Assembly (NCBI GenBank): GCA_036011305.1
Contig: DASCNA010000042.1
Location: forward strand, 1 to 36,968
Reading direction: 5' to 3'
From: DASCNA01 sp036011305
GTDB lineage: Bacteria; Verrucomicrobiota; Lentisphaeria; Victivallales; GWF2-38-69
DNA: 36,968 bases
Position numbers and translations under genes: made by a program. Positions 8,546 through 16,361 of this stretch are shown here, in pieces. The notes under the pieces were generated by a model that ran no database searches, was not told where the DNA came from, and was given only the letters and a program-made list of their open reading frames with translations. How positions within the stretch are numbered: position 1 is the first letter of the stretch; each line of letters begins with the position of its first letter.

Positions 8546-9598
8546 TCAGAAATCTATATGTAATTCCGGGTCAATATACAGTAAAAATTCTTTTTGAAAC
8601 TGACATGGAAAGTGTTTCAATTCAATATAATCTTTTTCCCTTTTAATAGAATCAATTATTTTTTTTATCGAAAATGATTTTCGTTCGTTAAACATCATTT
8701 CGTTAAAAGATATAAAACCATTTAGGTCTTTTTTCCATGTCCTGTATGAATGACTTTCTGTATAAGACTGTATCTTTTCAGATATAATTTCGTTTTCTTT
8801 TTCTACTGTACTGTTTCTTGAAAAACTGTCAGTTTCTATTTCTGGTTTTATGACAGTATTGTCACAAGTTTTGGTATTGATTTCATTATTGACCTTAGGT
8901 TTAAAAAGAGGTTTTATAAGCAGTTCTACTATCTTGCGCCCTTTATATAAAGGTTCATATTCAAAATATATGTCGCTCTTCAATTCCAATTCATTTTTTG
9001 CAGTTTCTATAACTTTTTCTTTAAACTGACTCCATTTTTCATAATTAATAACTGTTTCATCTTCTGTATTATAAGTAGTGCCTAAGATTTCTCTTAACTC
9101 ATCAAGGTCATATATAATTCTTTTTCTGTTATGTGCTTTTTTCAATATTTCGTAAAATGCTGCAGAATGTTCTGAATCGAACTTTTGTCCTTTAATTTTT
9201 CTATTGCTTTGAATTGAATATAAATCTTGAATTAAAGGTAGTATTTCTGATAATATTTCTAGTTTTAAAGTATTATCAGCAAAAGTTGCACAAATAAGCA
9301 AAGGAGATATTTTTAATTCCTGATATTGTTTGGTATTAAATTTAAATAATACTTTTGACAGTTGATCAATTAAGTTTGTCACTAACGTCTCATGCAAATT
9401 ACTGGAAAAAATATAGTTTAGTTCCTTAGCATCAAATTCATAAGTTAAAATTGATATTTTAGAATCTTGAATTTGTTGAGTTTTAATGTGTGTGGTTTTG
9501 AAAATCTTGATTGATAGAAGGTACAGTGTTTTTTTCGTTTCTATATTTAATTTGTATAAATAATTTAATGAAGGTTTATTTAAGTCTAATATTAACAT
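8546..9598 (-). CDS. Rep_3-type (RepB/initiator) replication protein homologue
   Basis: A 350-aa protein with the double winged-helix layout of plasmid initiator proteins (Rep_3 superfamily). The second winged helix is the clearest (about 143-232): SAAFYEILKKAHNRKR, then YDLDELREILGT, then YEKWSQFKEKVIETAKNEL and a beta-wing FEYEPLYKGRKIVELLI. This is the 'S.ryYELLk ... ~l~eLRe~LG ... Y..~~~fkr.Vi~pa..EI ... y~~~k.gRkv' pattern of the family. Residues 18-130 would be the first winged helix, followed by a 110-residue C-terminal tail rich in charged residues that I do not recognise. Such proteins bind iterons and open the plasmid origin. I see no iteron array in the flanking gaps (8271-8545, 9599-9864). 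The gene stops at TGA. It may be a plasmid relic integrated in the chromosome, or a domesticated DNA-binding protein. Confidence 0.7.
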   Translation of the reverse strand: MLILDLNKPSLNYLYKLNIETKKTLYLLSIKIFKTTHIKTQQIQDSKISILTYEFDAKELNYIFSSNLHETLVTNLIDQLSKVLFKFNTKQYQELKISPLLICATFADNTLKLEILSEILPLIQDLYSIQSNRKIKGQKFDSEHSAAFYEILKKAHNRKRIIYDLDELREILGTTYNTEDETVINYEKWSQFKEKVIETAKNELELKSDIYFEYEPLYKGRKIVELLIKPLFKPKVNNEINTKTCDNTVIKPEIETDSFSRNSTVEKENEIISEKIQSYTESHSYRTWKKDLNGFISFNEMMFNERKSFSIKKIIDSIKREKDYIELKHFPCQFQKEFLLYIDPELHIDF

Positions 9599-9864
9599 AA
9601 TTTTATATTTTCTGTTATACAGGTTATTTTATTCTTAAAATCCATGTGTAGAATAAAGAATAACTTAGAAAGCTGTACTTACAATACATAAATTAAAATG
9701 TAGCAATATTCCTTTATTTGATAGATGTTTTAGATTCAATTTATGCTATTATTAGAGATAAATAGCGAATTAATTCAAATATATACAATAAAACCTAATC
9801 TAATTTAAGGTAATTGTAATATTTATAATGAGCACATGGTGCAATAATTTGAAGATGTACTAAA

Positions 9865-10053
9865 TTGGCTAACGGTAGAAATGATGTTAAAGGATTTGTT
9901 AATATAAGTTTGATTGTTGGTGTCGTCGCGCTTGTGCTTCTGATTGTCGGTATTGTTACTGATATGACAGTAATTACTTTTATAGGAGGTGCCTGCTTAG
10001 TATTAACCGGATTTCTTTTTTTGCTTGTGCTTCTTGTTGGTGGGTTCAATTGA
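9865..10053 (+). CDS. Small two-helix membrane protein, hypothetical
   Basis: A 62-aa protein with a short charged N-terminus (MANGRNDVKGF) and two hydrophobic helices (about 13-33 and 36-59) joined by a tight turn. The only in-frame start is TTG at 9865, because a TGA lies five codons upstream; there is no convincing ribosome binding site. The clean alternation of loop and helix suggests a real protein. Function unknown; it belongs to the many tiny membrane proteins without assigned roles. Confidence 0.5.
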   Translation: MANGRNDVKGFVNISLIVGVVALVLLIVGIVTDMTVITFIGGACLVLTGFLFLLVLLVGGFN

Positions 10054-10345
10054 AAAAACAATTATTTAAAGATAAATTGATTTTTTAAATACTGTTTTTG
10101 CATGGCAAGCCTTGTAATTTTATTTCTTACAGACAATATTTCACGTCTATTCAAATACCTGTAAATAGAAAATGTTTCTTCTTCGATGCATTATCACTTA
10201 AAAATAATTTTCTAAAAAAATATATTATGCTTTTGAATTCTTGCATATCGGCACTAATTGATTTCATTCTTGCATGGTCAATGATTTAATTGGGAGTTAT
10301 TATTATTTTTCAATATGCGTATTTAGTTTGTTGTAAGAACTTATA
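10054..10345. other. AT-rich gap without a convincing gene
   Basis: Between the small membrane protein and the dyad upstream of the P-loop protein I see no supported gene. A 63-codon ATG frame on the plus strand (10098-10289) has no ribosome binding site and poor composition. Confidence 0.5.
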
Positions 10346-10370
10346 TAAGTATTAACTTAACTAATACTTA
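10346..10370. promoter_or_regulatory. 9-bp dyad upstream of the HPrK/PEPCK-like gene
   Basis: TAAGTATTA (10346-10354) and TAATACTTA (10362-10370) form a perfect inverted repeat with a 7-base spacer. It is 52 bases upstream of the predicted start and sits amid related AACTTATAT-type repeats at about 10339 and 10385. An operator or the 5' end of a leader is possible. Confidence 0.4.
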
Positions 10371-10422
10371 AGTAACTTAGAAATAACTTATATTAATAAG
10401 AGGAGTAAATTAGGAGTTGATG

Positions 10423-12171
10423 ATGGATAGAAAACCATTCAAGATTTTGGAAAAGAAGATATTGATGAATGTAGACAGTAACATTACTTATACTTCGGAA
10501 GAATTGTTAAAACATGATTTTTTTAAAATTTTTGTTACAAAAACAATTAATGAACTGAATGCTAAACGTTCTCCTCTATTAAATATATTTGGTAAAACTG
10601 ATATTAAAGAAAAAGATATTGATTTACTAATAGATATACTGGTTTATCTGACCAAACTTAAAGCTGAATTTCTTCCCAAAGTTGTAGAAGGCTCTGAAAT
10701 ATTTTTCAAAAATAAAGAAACTCTGAACGATTTTGTTGAGTATGTTTATAATTATTGGAGAGAGTTTGACAGATTTATTATATGTTCTTCTGATATCACT
10801 GACCTTGATAAAAAACCTTATAGAGTATTTAATGAAACCATTGAAAATCTTATGCATATAGTTAGGAAAGCTTATAGAGATATTCAGGAAAACATTACAA
10901 GTGTGCATCCGTCCATTTATAGGCAAGTTAGAGCTGGAGCTGAAATTGCAGCTATTACGTCTAAAAAACATGAGATTGCTCTTAATGGTTTGTATAACAA
11001 ACTGAAAAGTATACCTATGACTCGACAGATCCTTCTGTATCCTCCTCTTATATTAAATCCTCCCATGAATAAGAGAAAAGGAAAATTTTTAAGAGTAGAC
11101 AGCAACCCGTTAGATCGAGTTGATATAAACAGTGAAGAATGGTTGTGTTATCCAGCTAAAGTTGGAGAATTGCTGGTATATGTATACATACATGAAAAGT
11201 TTCTTGAACTTGGACTCTCTATGTGTAATCTGTTTGAACTTGCTAATGATGATGAGTTAACAGGCAAGCCTGATGGTGTATATATTTTCGGCATACCGGA
11301 TAATTCTATTGATGATATGGCAGAAGATCCTACAGTTTTTTATGAAGATAATGAAAATAAATTAATTGTTGCAGCAGTACCAAACAGAGATGAATTCGGA
11401 TATTTTGGCTATTTGAAAAAAATGATTCTTACAATTCATAATATTAATATAATGAAGCAGGAAGATTTACCATTTCATGGTGCTCTTGTGAAAATTGCGA
11501 TGAACAACGGTAGAGAGGCAACAGTGTTGCTGATTGGTGATTCAGGAGCAGGTAAATCAGAAACCCTTGAAGCTCTCAGGATCCTTGGTGATAAACATAT
11601 TCGAGATATGAAGATAGTCGCAGATGATATGGGGTCTATAAAGATTGACAGCGATGGCACTGTTAAAGGATATGGCACAGAAATAGGAGCATATGTCAGA
11701 CTGGACGATCTTCAGCCTGGATATGCTTTTGGACAGTTGGATAGGACTATAATTATGAATCCGAGCCAGGTTAATGCTAGAGCAATTCTTCCTGTAGCTA
11801 CTTATGATAATATTGTAAGAGGTCATAAAATTGACTTTATTCTTTATGCTAATAACTATGAACCTATTGATGAAGCTCATTTAATAATAGAAAGGTTCAG
11901 TACTCCTTCAGATGCTATCAATGTATTTAAAGAAGGCGCTGTCATGAGTAAGGGGACGACAACATCTACTGGTTTGACTAATTCATACTTTGCAAATATT
12001 TTTGGACCTCCTGAGTATAAGGACCTCCATGATAAGATCGCTGATAAATACTTTAAAGCATTTTTTGATAATAATATTTTTGTTGGCCAGATAAGAACTA
12101 AACTAGGTATCCCAGGTAATGAATCTTCTGGGCCGAAAGAAGCTGCTGAAAAATTATTGTCACTAATATAA
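10423..12171 (+). CDS. Large protein with HPr kinase/PEPCK-like P-loop domain
   Basis: A 582-aa soluble protein. The N-terminal 250 residues are helical and unrecognised. The C-terminal half has the HPr kinase/phosphoenolpyruvate carboxykinase fold signature: DLPFHGALVKIAM, the P-loop LLIGDSGAGKSETLEALR (GDSGAGKS at about 372-379), then KIVADDMGSI about 25 residues later. In HPr kinase the same order is H-x-x-x-V, GDSGxGKSE and VADD. It is nearly twice as long as HPr kinase and lacks an obvious HPrK C-terminal helix signature, so it is more likely a PEPCK-like nucleotide-binding protein or an uncharacterised protein kinase. Three tandem starts exist (TTG 10417, ATG 10420, ATG 10423); AGGAG at 10412-10416 best fits the last. 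A strong terminator follows. Confidence 0.65.
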   Translation: MDRKPFKILEKKILMNVDSNITYTSEELLKHDFFKIFVTKTINELNAKRSPLLNIFGKTDIKEKDIDLLIDILVYLTKLKAEFLPKVVEGSEIFFKNKETLNDFVEYVYNYWREFDRFIICSSDITDLDKKPYRVFNETIENLMHIVRKAYRDIQENITSVHPSIYRQVRAGAEIAAITSKKHEIALNGLYNKLKSIPMTRQILLYPPLILNPPMNKRKGKFLRVDSNPLDRVDINSEEWLCYPAKVGELLVYVYIHEKFLELGLSMCNLFELANDDELTGKPDGVYIFGIPDNSIDDMAEDPTVFYEDNENKLIVAAVPNRDEFGYFGYLKKMILTIHNINIMKQEDLPFHGALVKIAMNNGREATVLLIGDSGAGKSETLEALRILGDKHIRDMKIVADDMGSIKIDSDGTVKGYGTEIGAYVRLDDLQPGYAFGQLDRTIIMNPSQVNARAILPVATYDNIVRGHKIDFILYANNYEPIDEAHLIIERFSTPSDAINVFKEGAVMSKGTTTSTGLTNSYFANIFGPPEYKDLHDKIADKYFKAFFDNNIFVGQIRTKLGIPGNESSGPKEAAEKLLSLI

Positions 12172-12177
12172 TTTATT

Positions 12178-12213
12178 TTCCAGTTGTATAATATAAATAT
12201 AACTGGAATTTTT
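12178..12213 (+). terminator. Rho-independent terminator
   Basis: TTCCAGTT pairs with AACTGGAA (8 bp, extended by a G-T and three A-T pairs) and is followed by five T. It starts 7 bases after the stop of the HPrK/PEPCK-like gene. Confidence 0.85.
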
Positions 12214-12373
12214 GATTAAGTTTATAAAATATTTCTCATATATATACGTAGTAATTATAATAAAGTTTTTAATAAACCTTGGCTGTAATAATAATTGAGT
12301 ATTACTCTTAGTGATAGATTATATGCTGAAGAGTTCCTTATATAATGAACAGCCTTAAGCAGTTTACAATTGT

Positions 12374-14194
12374 TTAATTACATATTACTTTTTCTTCAAA
12401 ACTTATATAATTATTACTTTTATGAGAATATTTTACTGCTGTAACCGAAAGATCTATAACATCACTATTACTATTGATAATTTTATACTGTAAATTATTA
12501 TTGGAGTGTTTAGCTTTCAAAATTTTATTAAAAAATTTAATATAGTCTGGATGTAAACACTTATTTAACCAAAAGTTATATCCGTTTTTCCCATAAAAAT
12601 CTGTCTGTGAGTAACCATATATATTTTTTACAGAATTAGAGAAATATACAATTTGCCTGTGTTTCATATTTAGTATCCAGATAGTTTCTTTAGCTTTTAT
12701 ATATGAAGCTTCAAGCAACTCTAAAACATTTTCTGATGATTTTTTATCTGTAATATCCTTTACTATTGCTATAATATAAGTTTCATGATTAATAATTTTT
12801 TTAGTAGTAGTGCTTTCTATCCATCTTATTACGCCATCAGGCCTAACTATCCTGTATCGACGATAGAGTGGTAATTTACTATTTATATCAGTATATTTTT
12901 TTTGTGTATCTCTATCTTCGAAGTGAACAATTTTATCAAGCCAGAATTTGACGCCTCCTTCATATAATACACTTAAGCTATAACCAAATATTTTTTCTAG
13001 TGATTTGTTTATGTATATATGCTTTCCGTCATCAAGTTTAAATACAGCTAAGCCATCTGCCATAGTATTAATATTTACTTCTAAAAGCTTTATGAATTCT
13101 TCAGATCTCTTTCTTTCTGTTATATCAATTGCTATTCCATAATAAATATCTTCAAATTTAAATACTTTTTCGTATATCCATCTTTCTTTATCATCTCCGC
13201 ATTTGATTTTATATTCTTTTTTGCAAGGGATATAGCAATCCTTAGGGTTGATATACTGCAAGTGCTTGAAATCAGGATGAAGTAAGTTTCCTAAAATTTT
13301 CCCTGTTATTTTTAAGTTTTCTTTTTTTATGCCATAAACTTTTTCAACTGCATTGCTTATGAATAGATACTTAAATTTAGTGTTTGATTTATCTGTATAT
13401 TTTCCAATCCAGAACATATCACTAGAATGATTGATGGTTTTTTCTAAAAGATTTTTCATGTCTTCATTTTTTTTTCTTTCAGAAATATCAACATAAATAC
13501 CTGCTATACCTGCTATTTTTCCACCAGAATCATGAATTGGAGTTTTAGAAATCAAACCCCATTTTTTCTTACGGCTACCGGGTATGAAATCTTCTCTGTT
13601 GATGATAGGTTGATCAGATTGTATTACCTGTAAATCTTCTTCAGTATTTTTTAATGCCTCATTTCTGCTGAATAAATCATTATCCGTTAACCCCGTTATC
13701 TTAAAATTATTATTGAGTGATAAGTTTTTAAGAAACGATTTGTTGGCAGTAATATATTGTAAATTATTATCTTTTACATAGAATATAATTTCGAGAGATT
13801 TTATGAGGGCATTTATAACAACTGTAGATTGGCTGAATCTTGTAAATTGCTGTTTTATTCTATTTATAAAGTAATCTTCCTGGTTTTTTATTTCTAATTG
13901 ATTGTCATCTGCTAAAGATAGCCAAGAGTCGGCTATCTCTTTTAATTCACCCTCAAATTTAGGCTTTTCAGGTGATAAATCAGATATCATTTCAGTAGAT
14001 ATATTTAATACATCTGCTAACTGTCTAATTTTTTTTTCTGAATGTGAAACTTTTCCGGATTCCCATGTCCATAAAGTGCCACGGTTAATTCCAAGAAGAA
14101 TAGATAGCTCTTCCATTGAAATTTTTTTATTTTTCCTAATTGCTCTTAGTTTGTCTGAATAAAAATGCATAAGTAAAATACCATTAATTAACAT
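12374..14194 (-). CDS. XRE-type HTH regulator with four PAS domains
   Basis: A 606-aa one-component sensor. The XRE helix-turn-helix lies at about residues 13-68 (KLRAIRKNKKISMEELSILLG then GTLWTWESGKV). After a linker come four PAS domains (about 120-240, 245-365, 372-482, 488-600). The first three end in the PAC-type DISERKK, DITERKR and DITDKKS junctions. There is no kinase, GGDEF or phosphatase domain, so signal perception must act directly on DNA binding. The first PAS shares the segment FIPGSRKKKWG and its surroundings with the second XRE-PAS protein (29966-31450), so the two are paralogues. It is divergent from the DUF6448-beta-lactamase gene and may control it. ATG 14194 overlaps a dyad; ATG 14170 (residue 9) is the likelier start. 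Neither has a clear ribosome binding site. Confidence 0.85.
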   Translation of the reverse strand: MLINGILLMHFYSDKLRAIRKNKKISMEELSILLGINRGTLWTWESGKVSHSEKKIRQLADVLNISTEMISDLSPEKPKFEGELKEIADSWLSLADDNQLEIKNQEDYFINRIKQQFTRFSQSTVVINALIKSLEIIFYVKDNNLQYITANKSFLKNLSLNNNFKITGLTDNDLFSRNEALKNTEEDLQVIQSDQPIINREDFIPGSRKKKWGLISKTPIHDSGGKIAGIAGIYVDISERKKNEDMKNLLEKTINHSSDMFWIGKYTDKSNTKFKYLFISNAVEKVYGIKKENLKITGKILGNLLHPDFKHLQYINPKDCYIPCKKEYKIKCGDDKERWIYEKVFKFEDIYYGIAIDITERKRSEEFIKLLEVNINTMADGLAVFKLDDGKHIYINKSLEKIFGYSLSVLYEGGVKFWLDKIVHFEDRDTQKKYTDINSKLPLYRRYRIVRPDGVIRWIESTTTKKIINHETYIIAIVKDITDKKSSENVLELLEASYIKAKETIWILNMKHRQIVYFSNSVKNIYGYSQTDFYGKNGYNFWLNKCLHPDYIKFFNKILKAKHSNNNLQYKIINSNSDVIDLSVTAVKYSHKSNNYISFEEKVICN

Positions 14195-14204
14195 TTATAT
14201 GTTA
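14189..14204. promoter_or_regulatory. TAACAT-N4-ATGTTA dyad, candidate XRE-PAS operator
   Basis: A perfect 6-4-6 palindrome just upstream of (or overlapping) the start of the XRE-PAS gene. It shares the ACAT...ATGT core with sites upstream of the paralogous XRE-PAS gene, which suggests autoregulation by this regulator family. Confidence 0.45.
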
Positions 14205-14247
14205 GAAAATAATCATTTTATGTTGTGTTTTCAATTGTATTAGATTT

Positions 14248-14262
14248 TTTTCTTGAAGAAAA
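14248..14262. promoter_or_regulatory. TTTTCTT-G-AAGAAAA palindrome upstream of beta-lactamase
   Basis: A perfect 7-1-7 palindrome in the divergent gap, about 95 bases before the beta-lactamase start. It could be an operator or simply a low-complexity coincidence in AT-rich DNA. Confidence 0.25.
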
Positions 14263-14357
14263 CTATTCTAACAGTCTCTTTTAATAACTGATGAAGAAAT
14301 TTAAGAATGAAATTATAGAAATTTTTGAATTAAAAATCAATAGCTTGGAGGCTGAAA

Positions 14358-15923
14358 ATGAATCTGTTATCAAAAAAAACAAAATTAACTTTAATGTCGG
14401 TTATTACAGCTTTTACTTTGTTTCCGCTTACAGTTTTTGGACATTGTAACAGCGATAAAGGTCCTGTGGTACAGGCAAGTTTACTGGCTTTAAAAACCGG
14501 TGATGTCAATACTATACTTATATGGATGCCTCCAGCTTGTACAAATAAAGCAATTAATTTATTTGAAAAAACAGTAAAAATGCTTGAGACAGCTGCTCCT
14601 ATGGATAATACTCAAATTAAAACCAATTTCTACACTGCGATGGTCAAATGTCACCTGAAAGGTGAGGGAATGACTTTTACTGGAGTTAAACATATTAAAG
14701 CTTTGCCCTCTATTATACAATTAAGTGACGGAGCACTGGAAAATGGTAAACCTGTTAATTTATTAAAAATTACAAATGTTAAGCCTCTGAGTTCGGTATC
14801 AATACAGTCTGAAGCAGATTTTCTTACTAATCAGGTTTCAAAAACACTATACAGGAAATACAATCATGTTCTAGAAAGCTACAAAGCGTATAACGATATG
14901 AAAACTAAGTTAAATACAAAAGCGTATAATGAAAAATTAGTAAACCTGGGTAGAGAATATGTAAAAAATTATGTGAATTATACTCATTATGTTCTGAATA
15001 TTTATATTCTTGCGCATGATAAATTGCCAATAGACGAAACATATTATTCAAAGCTGGGTAGTATACTTTCTACTATTAAAGAACAAAAATCTATAAAAAT
15101 TAACCAAAATTCTACATTTGAAAAGTTTAAAAATATTGAATCTAGATATGGAGTTAAGCTTGGTGTTGCTGCAATAAACTCTGCTAATAATGAAAAAGTA
15201 CAATACAATGCTGATGATAGATTTCCTTTTTGCAGCACAGGAAAAGTTTTTGTGGTTTCTTCTGTACTTTTTAAAAGCATGAGTAATCCGGACATACTCA
15301 AGAAAAAAATTAAAATATCTTCGCAAGTTGTTGAAAAAAGTGGTTATGCACCTATTACCAAAAAATATATAGGAAAAAACATGAGTGTTACTGACTTATG
15401 TAAAGCAGCAATAGAGTATAGTGATAATGCAGCAACAAACCTTCTTGTGAAATATATTGTTGATAGAGATGGAGTTAATGAATATGCTAAATTTATAGGG
15501 GATAATACGTTTAGACTTGATCGCAGTGAACCAAGTTTAAATTCAGCCACTCCAGGAGATATACGCGATACAACGACACCTGATGCAATGGCTAAAAGTT
15601 TAAATAAACTCATCTTAGGTAATTTATTTGAAGGTAGGCAGAAAGAGCTATTAATTTCTTGGTTAAAAGGAAATACGACTGGAGATAAAAAGATAAGAGC
15701 TGGTGTGCCAAAAGGTTGGATTGTTGGTGATAAAACAGGTGGTGGTTCTTATGGAGTTAATAATGATATAGGCGTAGTATGGCCCCCGGATGGTAAACCA
15801 ATAATAATAGTTTTATTTTCAAGAACCAATGATAAAGATGCAAAGCGGAATGATAAAGTTATTGCTGAAGCTACATCCATAATTGTTGATCAATTTACGA
15901 GATCAAATAATATTCATTTATAA
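14358..15923 (+). CDS. bla: Secreted DUF6448-class A beta-lactamase fusion
   Basis: A 521-aa exported protein with two parts. Residues 1-28 form a signal peptide with likely cleavage before His29-Cys30. Residues 29 to about 223 match DUF6448: HC-x4-GPVV start, ALKTGDVNTILIWM, KGEGMTFTGV and the closing GREYVKNYVNYTHYV. Residues 240-515 are a class A beta-lactamase with all catalytic motifs: Ser293-T-G-Lys296 (SxxK) in FPFCSTGKV, Ser355-Asp-Asn (SDN) in YSDNAATNLL, Glu391-PSL-Asn395 on the omega loop and Lys459-Thr-Gly (KTG). It should hydrolyse beta-lactams in the periplasm by serine acylation. TTGGAGG precedes the ATG by 7 bases. The gene is divergent from an XRE-PAS regulator and ends at its own hairpin. 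The role of the DUF6448 domain is unknown, and I know of no described fusion of this kind. Confidence 0.9.
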   Translation: MNLLSKKTKLTLMSVITAFTLFPLTVFGHCNSDKGPVVQASLLALKTGDVNTILIWMPPACTNKAINLFEKTVKMLETAAPMDNTQIKTNFYTAMVKCHLKGEGMTFTGVKHIKALPSIIQLSDGALENGKPVNLLKITNVKPLSSVSIQSEADFLTNQVSKTLYRKYNHVLESYKAYNDMKTKLNTKAYNEKLVNLGREYVKNYVNYTHYVLNIYILAHDKLPIDETYYSKLGSILSTIKEQKSIKINQNSTFEKFKNIESRYGVKLGVAAINSANNEKVQYNADDRFPFCSTGKVFVVSSVLFKSMSNPDILKKKIKISSQVVEKSGYAPITKKYIGKNMSVTDLCKAAIEYSDNAATNLLVKYIVDRDGVNEYAKFIGDNTFRLDRSEPSLNSATPGDIRDTTTPDAMAKSLNKLILGNLFEGRQKELLISWLKGNTTGDKKIRAGVPKGWIVGDKTGGGSYGVNNDIGVVWPPDGKPIIIVLFSRTNDKDAKRNDKVIAEATSIIVDQFTRSNNIHL

Positions 15924-15978
15924 GGAAATTAGAGAGCATTCGAATTTGTTACAATTTTATGGACATTTCAGCGACATA

Positions 15979-16007
15979 AAAATGGGAGATGAAAAAACTC
16001 CTATTTT
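15979..16007 (+). terminator. Terminator-like hairpin after beta-lactamase
   Basis: AAAATGGGAG pairs with CTCCTATTTT (10 bp including one G-T) around a 9-base loop. The T-rich right arm gives a terminator of modest quality, 55 bases after the stop codon. Confidence 0.6.
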
Positions 16008-16158
16008 AAGTCATTGTTGAGTCTGAAACCAAGATAAATCAGTCAAATTTATGGTTGCACTTCAAGTCTGAATGAATAACTGCCGTTTAAATGGCAATAT
16101 TATTAAAGTTTTAATCAAATAATTTTTACTGTAAAATATTAAATAGAGTGTTATTATT

Positions 16159-16320
16159 ATGAATACACAGAATGAATTAGTTAGAAATCTCAATGGCTTA
16201 TTAGAAAACATAATGGAAATTAATCAGCAGTCATTAAATCATACACGTGTGCATAAATTGCTGAGAAGAGCTAAAAAAGATGTTTCAGATGCTATTATAT
16301 CTTTGAATAAATACAAATAA
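16159..16320 (+). CDS. Small 53-aa helical protein, hypothetical
   Basis: An ATG frame encoding MNTQNELVRNLNG... and ending SLNKYK. The product is amphipathic and basic with no membrane segment and looks fully helical. The ribosome binding site is weak (AGAG 8-12 bases upstream). A textbook terminator begins 2 bases after the stop, which argues that this is a real transcription unit with its own end. I do not recognise a family; a small regulatory or toxin-antitoxin-like protein cannot be excluded, but no partner gene is visible. Confidence 0.45.
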   Translation: MNTQNELVRNLNGLLENIMEINQQSLNHTRVHKLLRRAKKDVSDAIISLNKYK

Positions 16321-16321
16321 T

Positions 16322-16344
16322 GCCTGTAGAAACAGGCTTTGTTT
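16322..16344 (+). terminator. Rho-independent terminator after 53-aa ORF
   Basis: GCCTGT and ACAGGC form a 6-bp GC-rich stem with a tetraloop (AGAA), followed by TTTGTTT. It ends the unit of the 53-aa ORF just before the MFS-HEAT gene. Confidence 0.8.
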
Positions 16345-16361
16345 AAACCATGTAAACTTTT

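Noticed and set aside
8271..9864. Iteron array or origin near the Rep_3 gene
   Set aside because: No repeated 18-22-mers are visible in either flank; only AT-rich sequence and one short inverted repeat.
10098..10289. 63-codon plus-strand ORF
   Set aside because: No ribosome binding site, poor composition, no recognisable pattern.
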